55,219 bases of DNA from Saprospiraceae bacterium. Its GTDB lineage: Bacteria; Bacteroidota; Bacteroidia; Chitinophagales; Saprospiraceae. Below the pieces are notes generated by a model that worked only from the letters and a program-made list of their open reading frames with translations, ran no database searches and was not told the origin of the DNA. The stretch covers positions 1-55,219 of the forward strand of contig JALWRC010000069.1 in assembly GCA_027080725.1 (NCBI GenBank), given 5' to 3'. This document shows, in pieces, positions 1-9,582 of this stretch. The stretch's first letter is position 1, and every line of letters begins with the position of its first letter. The translations under genes and the position numbers were made by a program.

Positions 1-55
1 CATGTTGTAAAATTGTTGTAACTTGCTCTTGTGTAAAGTGGAGTTTTTTGTTCAT
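1..55 (-). CDS. Start of a gene leaving the window, probably an IS transposase (partial)
   Basis: An ATG at 55 on the minus strand opens a frame that stays open to the window edge. It gives about 18 residues beginning MNKKLHFTQEQ. A TAATTTTG promoter-like element lies upstream (complement of 82-89), and a probable insertion-sequence end follows at 102-126. That layout, with a short leader between a terminal repeat and the start codon, is typical of a transposase gene. The protein portion is too short to assign a family, so the transposase call is inferred only from the neighbouring repeat. Confidence 0.4.
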   Translation of the reverse strand, partial: MNKKLHFTQEQVTTILQH

Positions 56-101
56 TTTTTATTGTTTTATGGTTAAAAATTCAAAATTAACAAAAACTTG
101 C

Positions 102-126
102 TTTACACACTTTTTGGGACAGTATC
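102..126. repeat. Probable insertion-sequence terminal repeat
   Basis: These 25 bases match 26704-26728 in the opposite orientation with two differences. Read from 126 inwards, the end begins GATACTGTCCCAAAAAGTG. The style (a CTGTCCCA-like end followed by GTGTAAA) resembles ends of IS256/mutator-type elements, which is a recollection of family style and not a search. The element body would lie to the left, beyond the window, and the insertion boundary would be near 126/127. Confidence 0.5.
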
Positions 127-243
127 GTCAAGGTATTCCGAGAATGGTGATCAACCGGAATTTAAATGCCTCCTAGGGAGTGCGTCTAACGGACGATAAT
201 TTGGGAAGGAGGTCGATTGTATTCTGTTATTGGCGTACAAAAC

Positions 244-274
244 ACAAAAGGGCACCTATCCGGTGCCCTTTTGT
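244..274 (-). terminator. Intrinsic terminator after the TonB receptor
   Basis: A perfect 13-bp inverted repeat (244-256 with 262-274) encloses a 5-base loop. The stem has a GGGCACC core and ends in A/T runs on both sides, so it could work in both directions. It lies 30 bases past the stop of the minus-strand receptor gene. Confidence 0.8.
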
Positions 275-303
275 CATTATTTATACCCTTAACTTTTCGC
301 GAA

Positions 304-2950
304 TTAAAATCGCATTTTGACATTGGCAGAGAGGGTGGTTCCGTTAAAGCCAAATTGGTTGACCTCCCAGGGATACTTGAATCTGCCACCCAGATTGGTA
401 ACAAAGTCCCCGTGGGTATTGATTGGATCCGGATAGACATTCAGCAAATTATTGACGGCGATGGCGAGACCTACATTGCTCGTTACGTCGTAATTGAGAT
501 AGAGATCCGTAATCCACTTTGAGCCGAACGTTTGGTCTTTAGACGGGTCACTTGCATGCTGCCAAGTCACCGATCCAAAAAGGGTATTGTTGAGCACCAC
601 ATCAAATTTACCCATTTCATACCCCAAGGTCAGGATGAGTTTTTTACTTGGCCGCGCACTCAGGATTCGGGATTGTTCCTTGCGGTCAAAGATATCCACC
701 CCAGCATCAGCGATGGGTTTGGGCGTCGTAATCTTACCGACGATCTCCGTCTTATTCTGATTGTAAGAGACCCCGAGATTCATTTTGCCGGGACCGACTG
801 CCATCTTATAGTTGGCGACCAAATCGATTCCGGTTGTCTTGGTAGATACGGCATTGGTAAAGAGCTTTAATGAAGTGATGTGATAGTCCTTCAATACCTT
901 GCCTACTGTGGTGGAAGTATCCGAAGAAGCGATACTACTCGTATAGACGATTCTATCCTTGACGTTGACCTGATAAAAATCCGCTGAGAGGGTCAGCCCT
1001 GTCATCGGGCGGGCTCCGATACCAAAGGTGAGGTTTTGTGCTTTTTCATCCTTCAACTTGGGGACTTCGAGAATCCTCAGTACAGAACTATTATTGTCGA
1101 AGGTACCCTGATTGGAGATGGTACCTCCGGACACGAGCGTCTGGATAATGCTCAGATGTATCTGATGCAACGAAGGCGCCCTAAACCCGGTGGAATACGA
1201 ACCTCTGATGACGTATTTGTCATCTAACAGTTTGTATCTTGTAGCGAGCTTGTAGGACAGGTTATTTCCGAAGTCGGAGTAATTCTCCGAGCGAACCGCT
1301 CCGCTCAACAAGAAATCATCGGTGACATCCGCATGCATCCAACGTCGCATACATGCCAAAATTGTAGCGCACCGCATTGACCGCATTTTGGGGAGATAAT
1401 CCCGGAAAAGACTGCGACCCTTCACCGGCATAAGAAGCTTCTTCTCCCGCATTAGCGACAAAGTTTTCCTTTCTGAATTCCGTACCCAAACCGACTTGAA
1501 ACATTCCAAATCCTCTACCCAGGTCAAAGTTGGTAATCGTGTTGCCAAACTCATATCCACCGGCATAAAATTGGGTGGGGCTGAGTTCCGCAAGTGAGAA
1601 ATTGATGGTGTTGCCGATAGTATAATCTACCGAGTTGCGCCCATTGGTCAAACTCAAATCGTAGTCCCAACCCATTTTTTTGCCGGAGAATCCGACGACC
1701 AGACTTTGGTCGACGATATCCGTCTCAAAGGTAGGTTGAAATCCGTCATACTTCGTACCCGGATCGTGCAACAACCCGTAGTCCGTACTCTTCCAATAAG
1801 GAGTCCGGTACAGGGCATAGCTCAATCCGTCCCGGTGTGTCAATCCACCAAAAGCGTAAAACCGGGTGTTATCATCGATATCAATCTTTCCATTGACAAA
1901 TACCTCAGCGGTATTCATGTTGGGTGTACCGACATGCATACCCATATCGGGATGGTCTTTGAGCCATTGGTTGGAGCCATCGAGCAAGCTATTCCCCAAA
2001 TCTTCTAATCCGGAAATCCCGGCGAAAATATTTCCAAATAGCGAATCCGTACCCGGCGAAGGGGCACGGTTGGTCTCCTTTTGTTGTCCGTAGGAAGTGG
2101 TGAGGTTAATATATCCCTTCTCTCCCACTTTGAATCCGGTATTGAAGTCGTAGCCGTAATTCTGTCCATCGCCTACCGTCGTCTGACCGTAATGCAAATC
2201 AAGTGTGCTAAAATCCACATCGTCTTTGAGAATGATGTTAATCACCCCGGCAATCGCATCCGAACCGTACTGCGCTGAGGCACCGTCCCGGAGCACTTCT
2301 ACTCTTTCGATGGCCGCCGCGGGGATACTTTTCATATCGACGCCTACTTCCCCTTTACCAGGGGTATCATTGATATAGACCAGCGAACTCGCATTCTTGC
2401 GTTTTCCGTTGATTAGCACCAAGGTGCGGCTCGGTCCCAATCCACGCAGATCTGCCGGATCAAAATGGGCCGTAGCATCGGATATGGTCTGTTGGGTCGA
2501 ATTGTACGAAGGAATCTTATAGGTCAGCATCTTATCCACTGCCATCTTGCCGGTCTGAATCAACTCATCGGCGTGAATGTTGTCGATCGGCACCGGTGAG
2601 GTGACGGAAGTACGTGGTTGGAAACGGGAGCCCACGACTACCACGTCATTGATTACCACCCCTTCTGTCAATTGGATGTTAAAATCAGAGGACGGTTCCT
2701 CCACCGCTATGTCGGTAGTATTGTACCCCACATAACTCACAATAATGTGCGTCGGAACATTTGATAACCGGATGGAGTAATGCCCATCCAAATCGGTCAC
2801 GGTAACCTGTTCTACACCCTTTTCATACACCGTTGCACCCACCAGAGGCGCCCCCTTTTCGTCGGTCACCTTGCCGGAGAGCACCGCTTGTGCCTGAACC
2901 AGCAATGTCCCAAACAGAACAAATGCTGTCGAAAGTAAAATTCTTTTCAT
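304..2950 (-). pseudogene. TonB-dependent outer-membrane receptor, frameshifted
   Basis: This is an outer-membrane beta-barrel that would import glycan fragments using TonB energy. The start MKRILLSTAFVLFG (2950) gives a clean signal peptide. It is followed by a carboxypeptidase-like beta-sandwich (VLSGKVTDEKGAPLVGATV), a plug domain (GPSRTLVLINGKRK, VEVLRDGASAQYGSDAIAGVINI) and the barrel, which ends in an aromatic residue (VKMRF). The reading frame breaks near 1331-1338, where GCAT is present twice in tandem. Removing one GCAT restores a continuous protein of about 880 residues. The barrel half (304 to about 1330) is otherwise intact, so the lesion is recent, a sequencing error, or a reversible slip. 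No SusD-like gene follows. It is the last gene of the minus-strand arm of the locus. Confidence 0.85.
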
Positions 2951-2988
2951 AATACAATTATTTTGGTTAATTTTTCGATTGAGATTAG

Positions 2989-2996
2989 CAAATATA
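2989..2996 (-). promoter_or_regulatory. TAnnTTTG promoter element for the first TonB receptor
   Basis: The minus strand reads TATATTTG, an exact match to the Bacteroidota -7 consensus. It lies about 40 bases before the ATG at 2950. It also supports 2950 as the start, since the longer frame beginning at 3007 would start upstream of the promoter. Confidence 0.6.
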
Positions 2997-3165
2997 GACA
3001 TTTTCAATATAAACTAACCCAATATTTGAAATAATATTCAATCAAAGGATTTCATTTACCACTGTTCAGGTAGGGCACCTTAGTGCTTTATCAACATGCA
3101 AATTCCGCGTTAGATTTGATTATAAAAGAGTAGTTCAATCCAAAAGCACCCTTTCCTTGTGATAT

Positions 3166-5145
3166 CTACTTTCCCGTACTCAGTGGCCAGTCATCCGTCC
3201 GGAAAGGCAAGGCGGGAAAGCCTTCGCTGTTAAACAGATTGAGGTCAAAGGGATTGTCCTCCCAGGCATAGCGCACCGAGACAGGTGCTTTGCCTTCAGG
3301 GGCAAAAACCCGCACGGTCTGGGCATCGACCACATAGGCCCTCGCCCAATGAAATACCCGGTCCGCACCGGCAATGCTGAAACCATGGGCACAACCATAT
3401 CGATTGGTGACGTACAATCCTCCATATACGCTGTCAAATCGAATGTCCACATAATTATCGCCAAAGGTCGCCGAACGCTTGTGTGGTCCGTAATACTTTA
3501 CCGGGAGGCCATACACTTCCTTTTCTGCCGCTAATGCCAGTCTTCTCCCCACCTCTTGCTTGTTGCGCGGATGGATATTTTTGCCCTCTCCGATATCGAT
3601 GGCCGTAATCATCCCGGTGTGGGGAAGTGCCAAACCGGCCTCCTGCGCTTCGCGAAGTTCGGCCCACATAGACGGCTTTGGGGTCTCCTGTACCGGCCCG
3701 AAATTGGCGAGTTGGACCCATAAAAATGGCATATCCGGTGCATGCCACCGGCTTCGCCAATCGCGCACCCACCGCTGTAACAAATCGCGGTACTCCACAG
3801 CTTTGTACACATTGGACTCCCCCTGATACCATATCACCCCCTTAATGGGAAACCGCGTAATGGGAGCGATCATCCCATTGTACAACACGCAGGGGTAGCC
3901 ATTGGGACCAAAATTATTCTTGGGCATAGGGGTGTCCGTAAGCATCCCAACTTTATACTTCCACCGGCCTGCGAGGGGAATAATTTCTTCGCCTATACGC
4001 ACAAAGAGCTGCTCCGGGTCTCCGTACAATCCACCACCACCAATATAGTCCTCCACGCGGACAACTAAGGTATTTTTTCCGGTTTTCAAAACTCCCGGAG
4101 GTATCGTGTACCACCGGTCCTTGTTGTAGCGATTCTCCATTTGGCCTACGAGTGTACCGTTTATCCAGGTCATGTCCGAGTCATCTATTGGTCCCAAGGA
4201 CAGCTTTTGGTCGACACCCGCTGGAATTTCCTCTACATAAAAATCCTTTGCAAACCACACGACCCCATCGCGCTCAAAAAGAGAAGTATCCCCGGAAGCT
4301 TCCCATATGCCGGGCAAGTCCATGCTCTTCCAATCCGAATAATCCGTATTCGCCCATACATACTGCTCGTCCGATATGCCTTTGTCCCGGTCGTGAAAGG
4401 CGCGCAGCCAAACATTAAACTCGTCATGCCCTTCCCGCTTATCTGCCTCAAAATCCACCTCCGGAAGAGCGGCAATGTCTTTTTCATAGTTGACTAAGCC
4501 GGCAAACCCTTCGGGGCTCATCCAAGTCTGAATAATGGTTCCTCCGAAGTTGTCACTTATCAATCCGATGGGCAATCCCAATTTCTCATGGAGATCCCGG
4601 CCAAAAAAGTAGCCCACGGCAGAAAATTGACGTACGGATTCCTTTCTACAAGGATGCCATACCGGCTCTCCCGGCAGGTCTTTAGCAGGGAGATTGGCCA
4701 TTTTGTGTGGGACGTCAAAGAGACGGATTTCCGGGTATTCTGCCCGGGCCAGTTCGATTTCCGCCTGGTTGCTATTTTCGACCATCCACTCCATATTGGA
4801 CTGTCCTGCGCAGAGCCATATATCCCCCGCAATGATATTTTCTACTATAACATTCTCACTTCCCGAACGCACTTCCATCCGATGGGGGCCCTTCTTGGTA
4901 GTCGGAGGCAATTTGATCTCCCACTCCCCTTGTTTGGAGGTTATGGTATGAAATGGTGGACTGTCATCCCAACGCAGCACTACTTCGGTGCCGGGTGTAC
5001 TCCACCCCCAAACAGGGACCGTCTCACCCCGTTGAATCATCATTTCAGAGGAGAAAATTTTAGCCAATTTCAATTGTGCACTAACGGGTAAAGATAAGCT
5101 GCAAAGCATTAGGAAAATCACCGGATAGGTCAGCGTTTTTATCAT
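3166..5145 (-). CDS. Sialate O-acetylesterase-like (SASA/SGNH) carbohydrate acetylesterase
   Basis: This 659-residue secreted protein should remove O-acetyl groups from carbohydrate. A signal peptide ends near residue 23 (SLPVSAQ). The SGNH block I, AGQSNMEW, puts the nucleophile at Ser116. A later block reads VIWYQGESN, and a conserved region near the end (DIGEGKNIHPRNKQEVG) supplies the Asp/His pair. About residues 260-395 form an inserted galactose-binding-like domain (the GIWEASGD and GKNTLVVRVEDY segments), as is usual in this family. In polysaccharide loci these enzymes mostly act on acetylated plant or algal glycans and not on sialic acid. It lies 49 bases after the DUF4861 gene on the same strand and is probably in the same operon. 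The 13-bp word at 4945-4957 falls inside it, read as PFHT. Confidence 0.85.
   Translation of the reverse strand: MIKTLTYPVIFLMLCSLSLPVSAQLKLAKIFSSEMMIQRGETVPVWGWSTPGTEVVLRWDDSPPFHTITSKQGEWEIKLPPTTKKGPHRMEVRSGSENVIVENIIAGDIWLCAGQSNMEWMVENSNQAEIELARAEYPEIRLFDVPHKMANLPAKDLPGEPVWHPCRKESVRQFSAVGYFFGRDLHEKLGLPIGLISDNFGGTIIQTWMSPEGFAGLVNYEKDIAALPEVDFEADKREGHDEFNVWLRAFHDRDKGISDEQYVWANTDYSDWKSMDLPGIWEASGDTSLFERDGVVWFAKDFYVEEIPAGVDQKLSLGPIDDSDMTWINGTLVGQMENRYNKDRWYTIPPGVLKTGKNTLVVRVEDYIGGGGLYGDPEQLFVRIGEEIIPLAGRWKYKVGMLTDTPMPKNNFGPNGYPCVLYNGMIAPITRFPIKGVIWYQGESNVYKAVEYRDLLQRWVRDWRSRWHAPDMPFLWVQLANFGPVQETPKPSMWAELREAQEAGLALPHTGMITAIDIGEGKNIHPRNKQEVGRRLALAAEKEVYGLPVKYYGPHKRSATFGDNYVDIRFDSVYGGLYVTNRYGCAHGFSIAGADRVFHWARAYVVDAQTVRVFAPEGKAPVSVRYAWEDNPFDLNLFNSEGFPALPFRTDDWPLSTGK
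4945..4957 (+). repeat. Dispersed 13-bp word, exact copy 1
   Basis: GGTATGAAATGGT lies on the plus strand, antisense inside the acetylesterase gene. Confidence 0.7.
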
Positions 5146-5194
5146 GTTTATTATCTTTGGTTATTCTTCGGCAAAATCGCTTACTTTCCCGTGT

Positions 5195-6403
5195 TTAATC
5201 GGGGATTTGGTCGATTGCAGCCTTCATTTTTCTCACGAAATATCCCTGGTCTTTATATCCCGGGTCCTGGGTTTCCCAGCCCGCCAAAAAGCAATATTTG
5301 ACGGGTTTTTGTTCCTCTGTTTTAAAGGAGACGAGGTAGGAATGGGTGATACCCGCTCCCTCATTGGCGGTCTGTCCCACTTGCCCCAACTGCGCTCTGG
5401 GCACGGCGAGCATCATCCCCAGCATTTTACCATCTTCGGCCTGCCGGTCATGGGTATAGAGTAACATCCAATCTCCATACGCTTCTCGATACAGGGAGTC
5501 ATTGTGCAGATTGACCAGGCCCGACACCAGGCTGTCTCCCTTTTCCAGCCCTTCCAGTGTCACTTCGGATTGATAACCGGGAAACCCACCCCAGGTGGAC
5601 AAGCGCTGAACAATGCTGTATTTCTTCCCTGCAAAGATGTCTGTGGGATGCCGCAACTCCAAAGCAGCCTTCAAAGGGCCGTCCGCAATCAACCGGTACG
5701 AGCTGCGCTCTCCGCCATTAATCCGGAAGAGGGAATCTCCATGTAGCAACGCAACGGCTCCGGCTCCCAGGGAAGCCCCCACATGCAAAATATCCATGCC
5801 CCAATCTGCCAGGGTGTGATAATCACTCCCTTCGATACCCACACTATCGAGTACCATACCGGCACTCCGCTTACCAAAGATGTCGATACCGTTTCTCTGA
5901 TCAAAATAATTTCGGAATGCGATTTTGTCACTTTCCCATGCCGGCCCTTCCATCAAAAATCGGGCAGAAGCGGGAACGGTATCCCCGGAAGTCACCCGGT
6001 TAGCTTGACTGATTTCTCGATAGGGTTTTTGTTTGCTCCCAAAGCGCACATTGGCGCGAGGAGATACATTTTGGGAAGGTTTTTCGGTCTCTTTCCCGGT
6101 AATGATGAGCGTCACCTCCTTCATTTCGGGCAAGTCGATAAGTGTAAAGAGCACATCCCACCGGCCGTCCCCATCGGTATCGATCAATTGATATGGATAC
6201 CCTTTCCCGGCAGTGTCCTGCACTTCCAAATAAGGAGCACTCTCCACCCCTTTCAAAAAAGATCGCTTTATCTCCACAGCCTTATCCTTGACCGCATGCT
6301 CTACGAGATTGGGAACTCTCCACTCCACCCGGGGCTGCTTCTTCGATTGGCATGCCGATAGAATGAAGCATACTACCAACACCAAATAATTCAATCTATA
6401 CAT
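5195..6403 (-). CDS. DUF4861 family lipoprotein
   Basis: This 402-residue protein has a lipoprotein signal (LVLVVCFILSAC, acylated Cys18) and so is probably anchored in the outer membrane or facing the periplasm. The body matches the DUF4861 type as I recall it: an N-terminal beta-rich part with a DTDGDGRWDVLF Ca-like loop, then a central region with MEGPAWESDKIAFRNYFDQRNGID. Such proteins are common next to pectin- and uronate-degrading genes, but I know of no established reaction. It lies between kduD and the acetylesterase. The 232-base gap on its kduD side contains repeat element copy A, so its expression may differ from that of kduD-kdgK-kduI. Confidence 0.75.
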   Translation of the reverse strand: MYRLNYLVLVVCFILSACQSKKQPRVEWRVPNLVEHAVKDKAVEIKRSFLKGVESAPYLEVQDTAGKGYPYQLIDTDGDGRWDVLFTLIDLPEMKEVTLIITGKETEKPSQNVSPRANVRFGSKQKPYREISQANRVTSGDTVPASARFLMEGPAWESDKIAFRNYFDQRNGIDIFGKRSAGMVLDSVGIEGSDYHTLADWGMDILHVGASLGAGAVALLHGDSLFRINGGERSSYRLIADGPLKAALELRHPTDIFAGKKYSIVQRLSTWGGFPGYQSEVTLEGLEKGDSLVSGLVNLHNDSLYREAYGDWMLLYTHDRQAEDGKMLGMMLAVPRAQLGQVGQTANEGAGITHSYLVSFKTEEQKPVKYCFLAGWETQDPGYKDQGYFVRKMKAAIDQIPD

Positions 6404-6476
6404 ATTACAATATTTTCATATACGATAGGGTTGCCGGCATCCGTATTGCCATCCGTGCCTGCTCAATCCACCATTT

Positions 6477-6588
6477 TATCTGTTTGGTTTTCATTTCCCT
6501 TTTAATGGTCAGACGGAACCTTTGATGATTAAAACAATCTAACATTGGGTGTTTAATAATTATTATAATCTTGTCGGTTTCATACCAT
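6477..6588 (-). repeat. Leader-type hairpin repeat, copy A
   Basis: This copy is read on the minus strand. It opens with GGTATGAAACCGACA, continues with a hairpin, then ATCAAAGGTTCC and TCTGACC, and ends in an A-rich tail resembling the purH ribosome-binding region. It matches 53608-53717 (copy B) over almost its whole length and copy C at the conserved blocks. The outer stem pairs 6578-6586 with 6511-6520 imperfectly. The inner stem pairs GATTATAATAAT with ATTGTTTTAATC. It lies 74 bases before the DUF4861 start, inside the kdu transcription unit. Confidence 0.7.
6563..6583 (-). other. Tiny reading frame MKPTRL in repeat copy A
   Basis: ATGAAACCGACA opens a six-codon frame ending in TAA at 6563-6565. 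The same first four codons, with P or S at position 3, open copies B and C. There is no direct evidence that it is translated. Confidence 0.35.
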
Positions 6589-6635
6589 ATCCAACAGAGA
6601 CAATGTCCCCCATTTCATAACCCTCCGTCTGCACG

Positions 6636-7433
6636 TTAATCCTCTCCTCCATGGCTTCCCAGGGTCGCCAAAATACCGCCATCTACATAAAGGATGTGTC
6701 CATTGACAAAATCCGACGCTTTGGAAGCGAGAAAGATGGCCGCTCCTTGAAGTTCCTCCGGCTCCCCCCAACGTCTGGCAGGAGTTCGCTTGACGATAAA
6801 ATCATTGAAGGGATGTCCGTCCACGCGGATAGGGGCCGTTTGGGAGGTGGCAAAATAACCGGGCCCAAGTCCATTGGCTTGAATGCCCAGTTTAGCCCAC
6901 TCGTCCGCCATCTCCTTGGTGAGCATCTTCAGCCCTCCTTTGGCTGCTGCGTAGGCGCTGACAGTATTGCGGGACACCTCGCTCATCATCGAGCACATAT
7001 TGATGATCTTCCCCGGCGCATTCCGGCGCAGCATACTCTTCACGACGTGCTTGGCCATAATGAACGGTCCCACCAAATCCACATCCAGCACCTCCCGGAA
7101 TGCCTCCACTTCCATCTCCAAGATGGGAATCCGCTTGATTATCCCGGCGTTATTGAACAGGATATCGATGGGAGCCACTTCCTTTTCTATCCTGGACAAG
7201 GCCTGTATCACGCCGGGTTCATCTGTCACATCAAAAGCGTAGGTAAAAACCTCCACCCCGGACGCCCGGTATTCCTTCTTAGCTGCTTCCAGACGGCCCT
7301 CATCTCTCCCGTTGATTACGATCCGGGCTCCGGCCTTAGCCAATCCCTTGGCAACTGCCATCCCCAAGCCATGTGAGGCCCCCGTCACCAAAGTTGTCTT
7401 TCCACTTAAATCAAATAACTTCATTATTGCCAT
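6636..7433 (-). CDS. kduD: SDR oxidoreductase, 2-deoxy-D-gluconate/5-keto-4-deoxyuronate dehydrogenase type (KduD-like)
   Basis: This 265-residue short-chain dehydrogenase is expected to interconvert 2,5-diketo-3-deoxygluconate and KDG, or to reduce the ketodeoxyuronate directly as the DehR-type enzymes of alginate users do. The cofactor motif TGASHGLG starts at residue 17, NNAG is at 94-97, and the catalytic residues are Ser148, Tyr161 and Lys165 (SAYAAAKGG). The C-terminus ends in the usual VNGHILYVDGG. Gluconate 5-dehydrogenases look very similar. The choice of KduD rests on kduI and kdgK being next door, 29 bases away. A second Met at residue 4 is an alternative start. Confidence 0.8.
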   Translation of the reverse strand: MAIMKLFDLSGKTTLVTGASHGLGMAVAKGLAKAGARIVINGRDEGRLEAAKKEYRASGVEVFTYAFDVTDEPGVIQALSRIEKEVAPIDILFNNAGIIKRIPILEMEVEAFREVLDVDLVGPFIMAKHVVKSMLRRNAPGKIINMCSMMSEVSRNTVSAYAAAKGGLKMLTKEMADEWAKLGIQANGLGPGYFATSQTAPIRVDGHPFNDFIVKRTPARRWGEPEELQGAAIFLASKASDFVNGHILYVDGGILATLGSHGGED

Positions 7434-7461
7434 TGTATATTCATTATCTATTCATACCCTT

Positions 7462-8493
7462 TTAGCGGACGACCCTGCCGGAGCCATCCCCGCCCATCAA
7501 TTTCTCCACCTCACCGACGGTCACCCGGTTAAAATCACCGTAAATAGTGTGCTTCAATGCAGAAGCAGCGACGGCAAAATCAAGGGCTTTTTGGTCTTCG
7601 GAATAGTGGGTCAAACCATAGATTAACCCGGCCATAAAACTGTCGCCCCCCCCTACTCGATCCACGATATGTGTAATGTCGTATTGGCGGGTTTGCAGCA
7701 ACTCAGTACCATCGAATAGCACACCGGACCAAGTGTTGTGATTGGCACTATGAGAGCCCCGAAGGGTGATAATCACCTTCTCCGCCTTAGGAAAACGATG
7801 CATCAATTGTCGAGCAACGGATTCATATGCTTCTGCCGGCACATGCCCCCCTTCAACACTGACTCCTTGCGGATGAATGCCAAATACCTTTGCGGCATCC
7901 TCTTCATTGCCCAGGATAACATGACAATGCTTCACCAAATCCGGCATTGTCTCTTCAGGAGTCGTCCCCCACTTCCACAGTTTTTTGCGGTAATTCAAGT
8001 CCGTAGAAATAACCAGCCCCATCTTCTCCGCCACTTCCAATGCCTCCTTCAAAACCACGGTGGTTTGCCTTGAAATGGCCGGTGTAATTCCCGTCCAGTG
8101 GAACCAATGTACCCCTTCAAAAACCTGCTCCCAATCGATGGTGCCCGGAGGTATTGTCGCAATAGCAGAATGCGCCCGGTCGTAAATCACCTGACTGGCG
8201 CGGGCATTGGCGCCGGTCTCCAGATAATAGGTTCCAATTCGTTCCCCTCCCCAAACAATGTGCTCCACATCCACAGAAAATGCACGCAACTCCCTCACAC
8301 ACCACTCTCCCAGCGCATTGGCGGGGAGCCGGGTCACGAAGGATACCGGCACTTCAAATTGCGCCAAAGAGACCGCCACATTAGCCTCTCCGCCCCCGAA
8401 ACTCACATTAAACACGGGGCTTTGGCCGATGCGCAAATATCCGGGCGTCGCTAATCGCAACATCACTTCACCAAATGTAACTACCTTTTTCAT
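7462..8493 (-). CDS. kdgK: 2-dehydro-3-deoxygluconate kinase (PfkB family)
   Basis: This 343-residue cytoplasmic sugar kinase phosphorylates KDG to KDPG with ATP. The N-terminal FGEVMLRL and FGGGEANVAVSLA are the substrate-binding signature of ribokinase/PfkB kinases. The C-terminal DRVGGGDSFMAGLIYGL holds the GxGD catalytic Asp and anion hole. It lies 58 bases after kduI and 28 bases before kduD on the same strand. Eda, which uses its product, is encoded on the divergent arm. The length is normal and no odd residues were seen. Confidence 0.9.
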   Translation of the reverse strand: MKKVVTFGEVMLRLATPGYLRIGQSPVFNVSFGGGEANVAVSLAQFEVPVSFVTRLPANALGEWCVRELRAFSVDVEHIVWGGERIGTYYLETGANARASQVIYDRAHSAIATIPPGTIDWEQVFEGVHWFHWTGITPAISRQTTVVLKEALEVAEKMGLVISTDLNYRKKLWKWGTTPEETMPDLVKHCHVILGNEEDAAKVFGIHPQGVSVEGGHVPAEAYESVARQLMHRFPKAEKVIITLRGSHSANHNTWSGVLFDGTELLQTRQYDITHIVDRVGGGDSFMAGLIYGLTHYSEDQKALDFAVAASALKHTIYGDFNRVTVGEVEKLMGGDGSGRVVR

Positions 8494-8551
8494 GTTCTTT
8501 CGTTCGTAGGCTTTACAACGGACAAAATGCCATATGATTGCCGTATTTTAA

Positions 8552-9388
8552 TCACCTCAAGTCATTAATGGCGACTTGATCCATATCTCCATAGTCCAAA
8601 TTTTCTCCTGCCATTCCCCATATAAATATGTAATTGGAAGTGCCTGCCCCGGCGTGTATCGACCAGGATGGAGAGATCACCGCCTCATCGTTTTGCACCC
8701 AAATATGCCGGGTTTCCTCCGGTTGGCCCATAAAATGGCAAACGGATTGCCCCTCCGGGATATCAAAATAATAATACACCTCCATTCTCCTATCATGCGT
8801 GTGGGGCGGCATGGTATTCCATACCGAGCCGGGTTTGAGTTCGGTCATCCCCATCTGCAACTGGCAGACCTCCACGACACTATTAACGATCAGCTTGTAT
8901 ATCTTACGCGCATTGGAAGCCTCCAGCGAGCCCAGCTCGACGATTTCCGCATCTGCCTGCGTAATTCGTTTCGTGGGAAAGTATTTGTGAGCGGGCGCGG
9001 AGTTGATATAAAATTTTGCCGGCCGGGACGGAGAATCACTTCTAAATTGGACCTTTCTACTGCCCCGGCCTATGTAGAGGGCATCTTTATAGTCGAGGTC
9101 ATACGTTTGGCCGTCGACAACCACCGTTCCGGGACCTCCTACATTAATGACACCCATTTCTCGACGTTCCAAAAAATACTCTGCCTTCAAAGGCTCGATA
9201 GTTTCCAAACTCAGCGCCTCACTGACCGGCACGGCACCACCTGCAATGTAGCGATCAAACATCGTATAGGTCAGGTTAATCTCACCGGGCGTCATAATCC
9301 CCCCGATATGAAAATGCTTGCGCAGGGATTGGGTATCATATCGCTTCACATCATCCGGGTGTGCTGCATATCTTAAGTCGTAATTCAT
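8552..9388 (-). CDS. kduI: 5-dehydro-4-deoxy-D-glucuronate isomerase
   Basis: KduI isomerises 5-keto-4-deoxyuronate, the open form of the unsaturated uronate released by polysaccharide lyases, to 2,5-diketo-3-deoxygluconate. The 278-residue length is that of the family. Start [22 protein letters not shown] and the FHIGGIM segment are typical. The zinc site is visible as His196, His198, Glu203 ([15 protein letters not shown]) and His245 (WSIHAG). It is the first enzyme gene after lacI and probably begins the kduI-kdgK-kduD operon. Its presence shows that the locus handles lyase products of uronic acid polymers. Confidence 0.95.
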   Translation of the reverse strand: MNYDLRYAAHPDDVKRYDTQSLRKHFHIGGIMTPGEINLTYTMFDRYIAGGAVPVSEALSLETIEPLKAEYFLERREMGVINVGGPGTVVVDGQTYDLDYKDALYIGRGSRKVQFRSDSPSRPAKFYINSAPAHKYFPTKRITQADAEIVELGSLEASNARKIYKLIVNSVVEVCQLQMGMTELKPGSVWNTMPPHTHDRRMEVYYYFDIPEGQSVCHFMGQPEETRHIWVQNDEAVISPSWSIHAGAGTSNYIFIWGMAGENLDYGDMDQVAINDLR

Positions 9389-9564
9389 CCGTTTTCTTTT
9401 TACTTTCTTTTAATAATTTTATGCTTTCTTACCAGTCGCTTGACGAGGGCCTCGACAGTCCAAAAGTCTATCATTTATTTGTTATTTGACTCCTCTAATC
9501 ATTTACGTGGCATTTCGATTAAATTGTTTTTGTGTTTAGAATGCTGTTTATCTATTCTTTTTTT

Positions 9565-9577
9565 GGTATGAAATGGT
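9565..9577 (+). repeat. Dispersed 13-bp word, exact copy 2
   Basis: GGTATGAAATGGT lies 5 bases beyond the stop of lacI in the 194-base gap before kduI. Nothing else was recognised in this gap. Confidence 0.7.
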
Positions 9578-9582
9578 TGACT

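Noticed and set aside
6651-7376. A 241-codon open frame on the plus strand
   Set aside because: It is the mirror of kduD, which has complete SDR motifs on the other strand.
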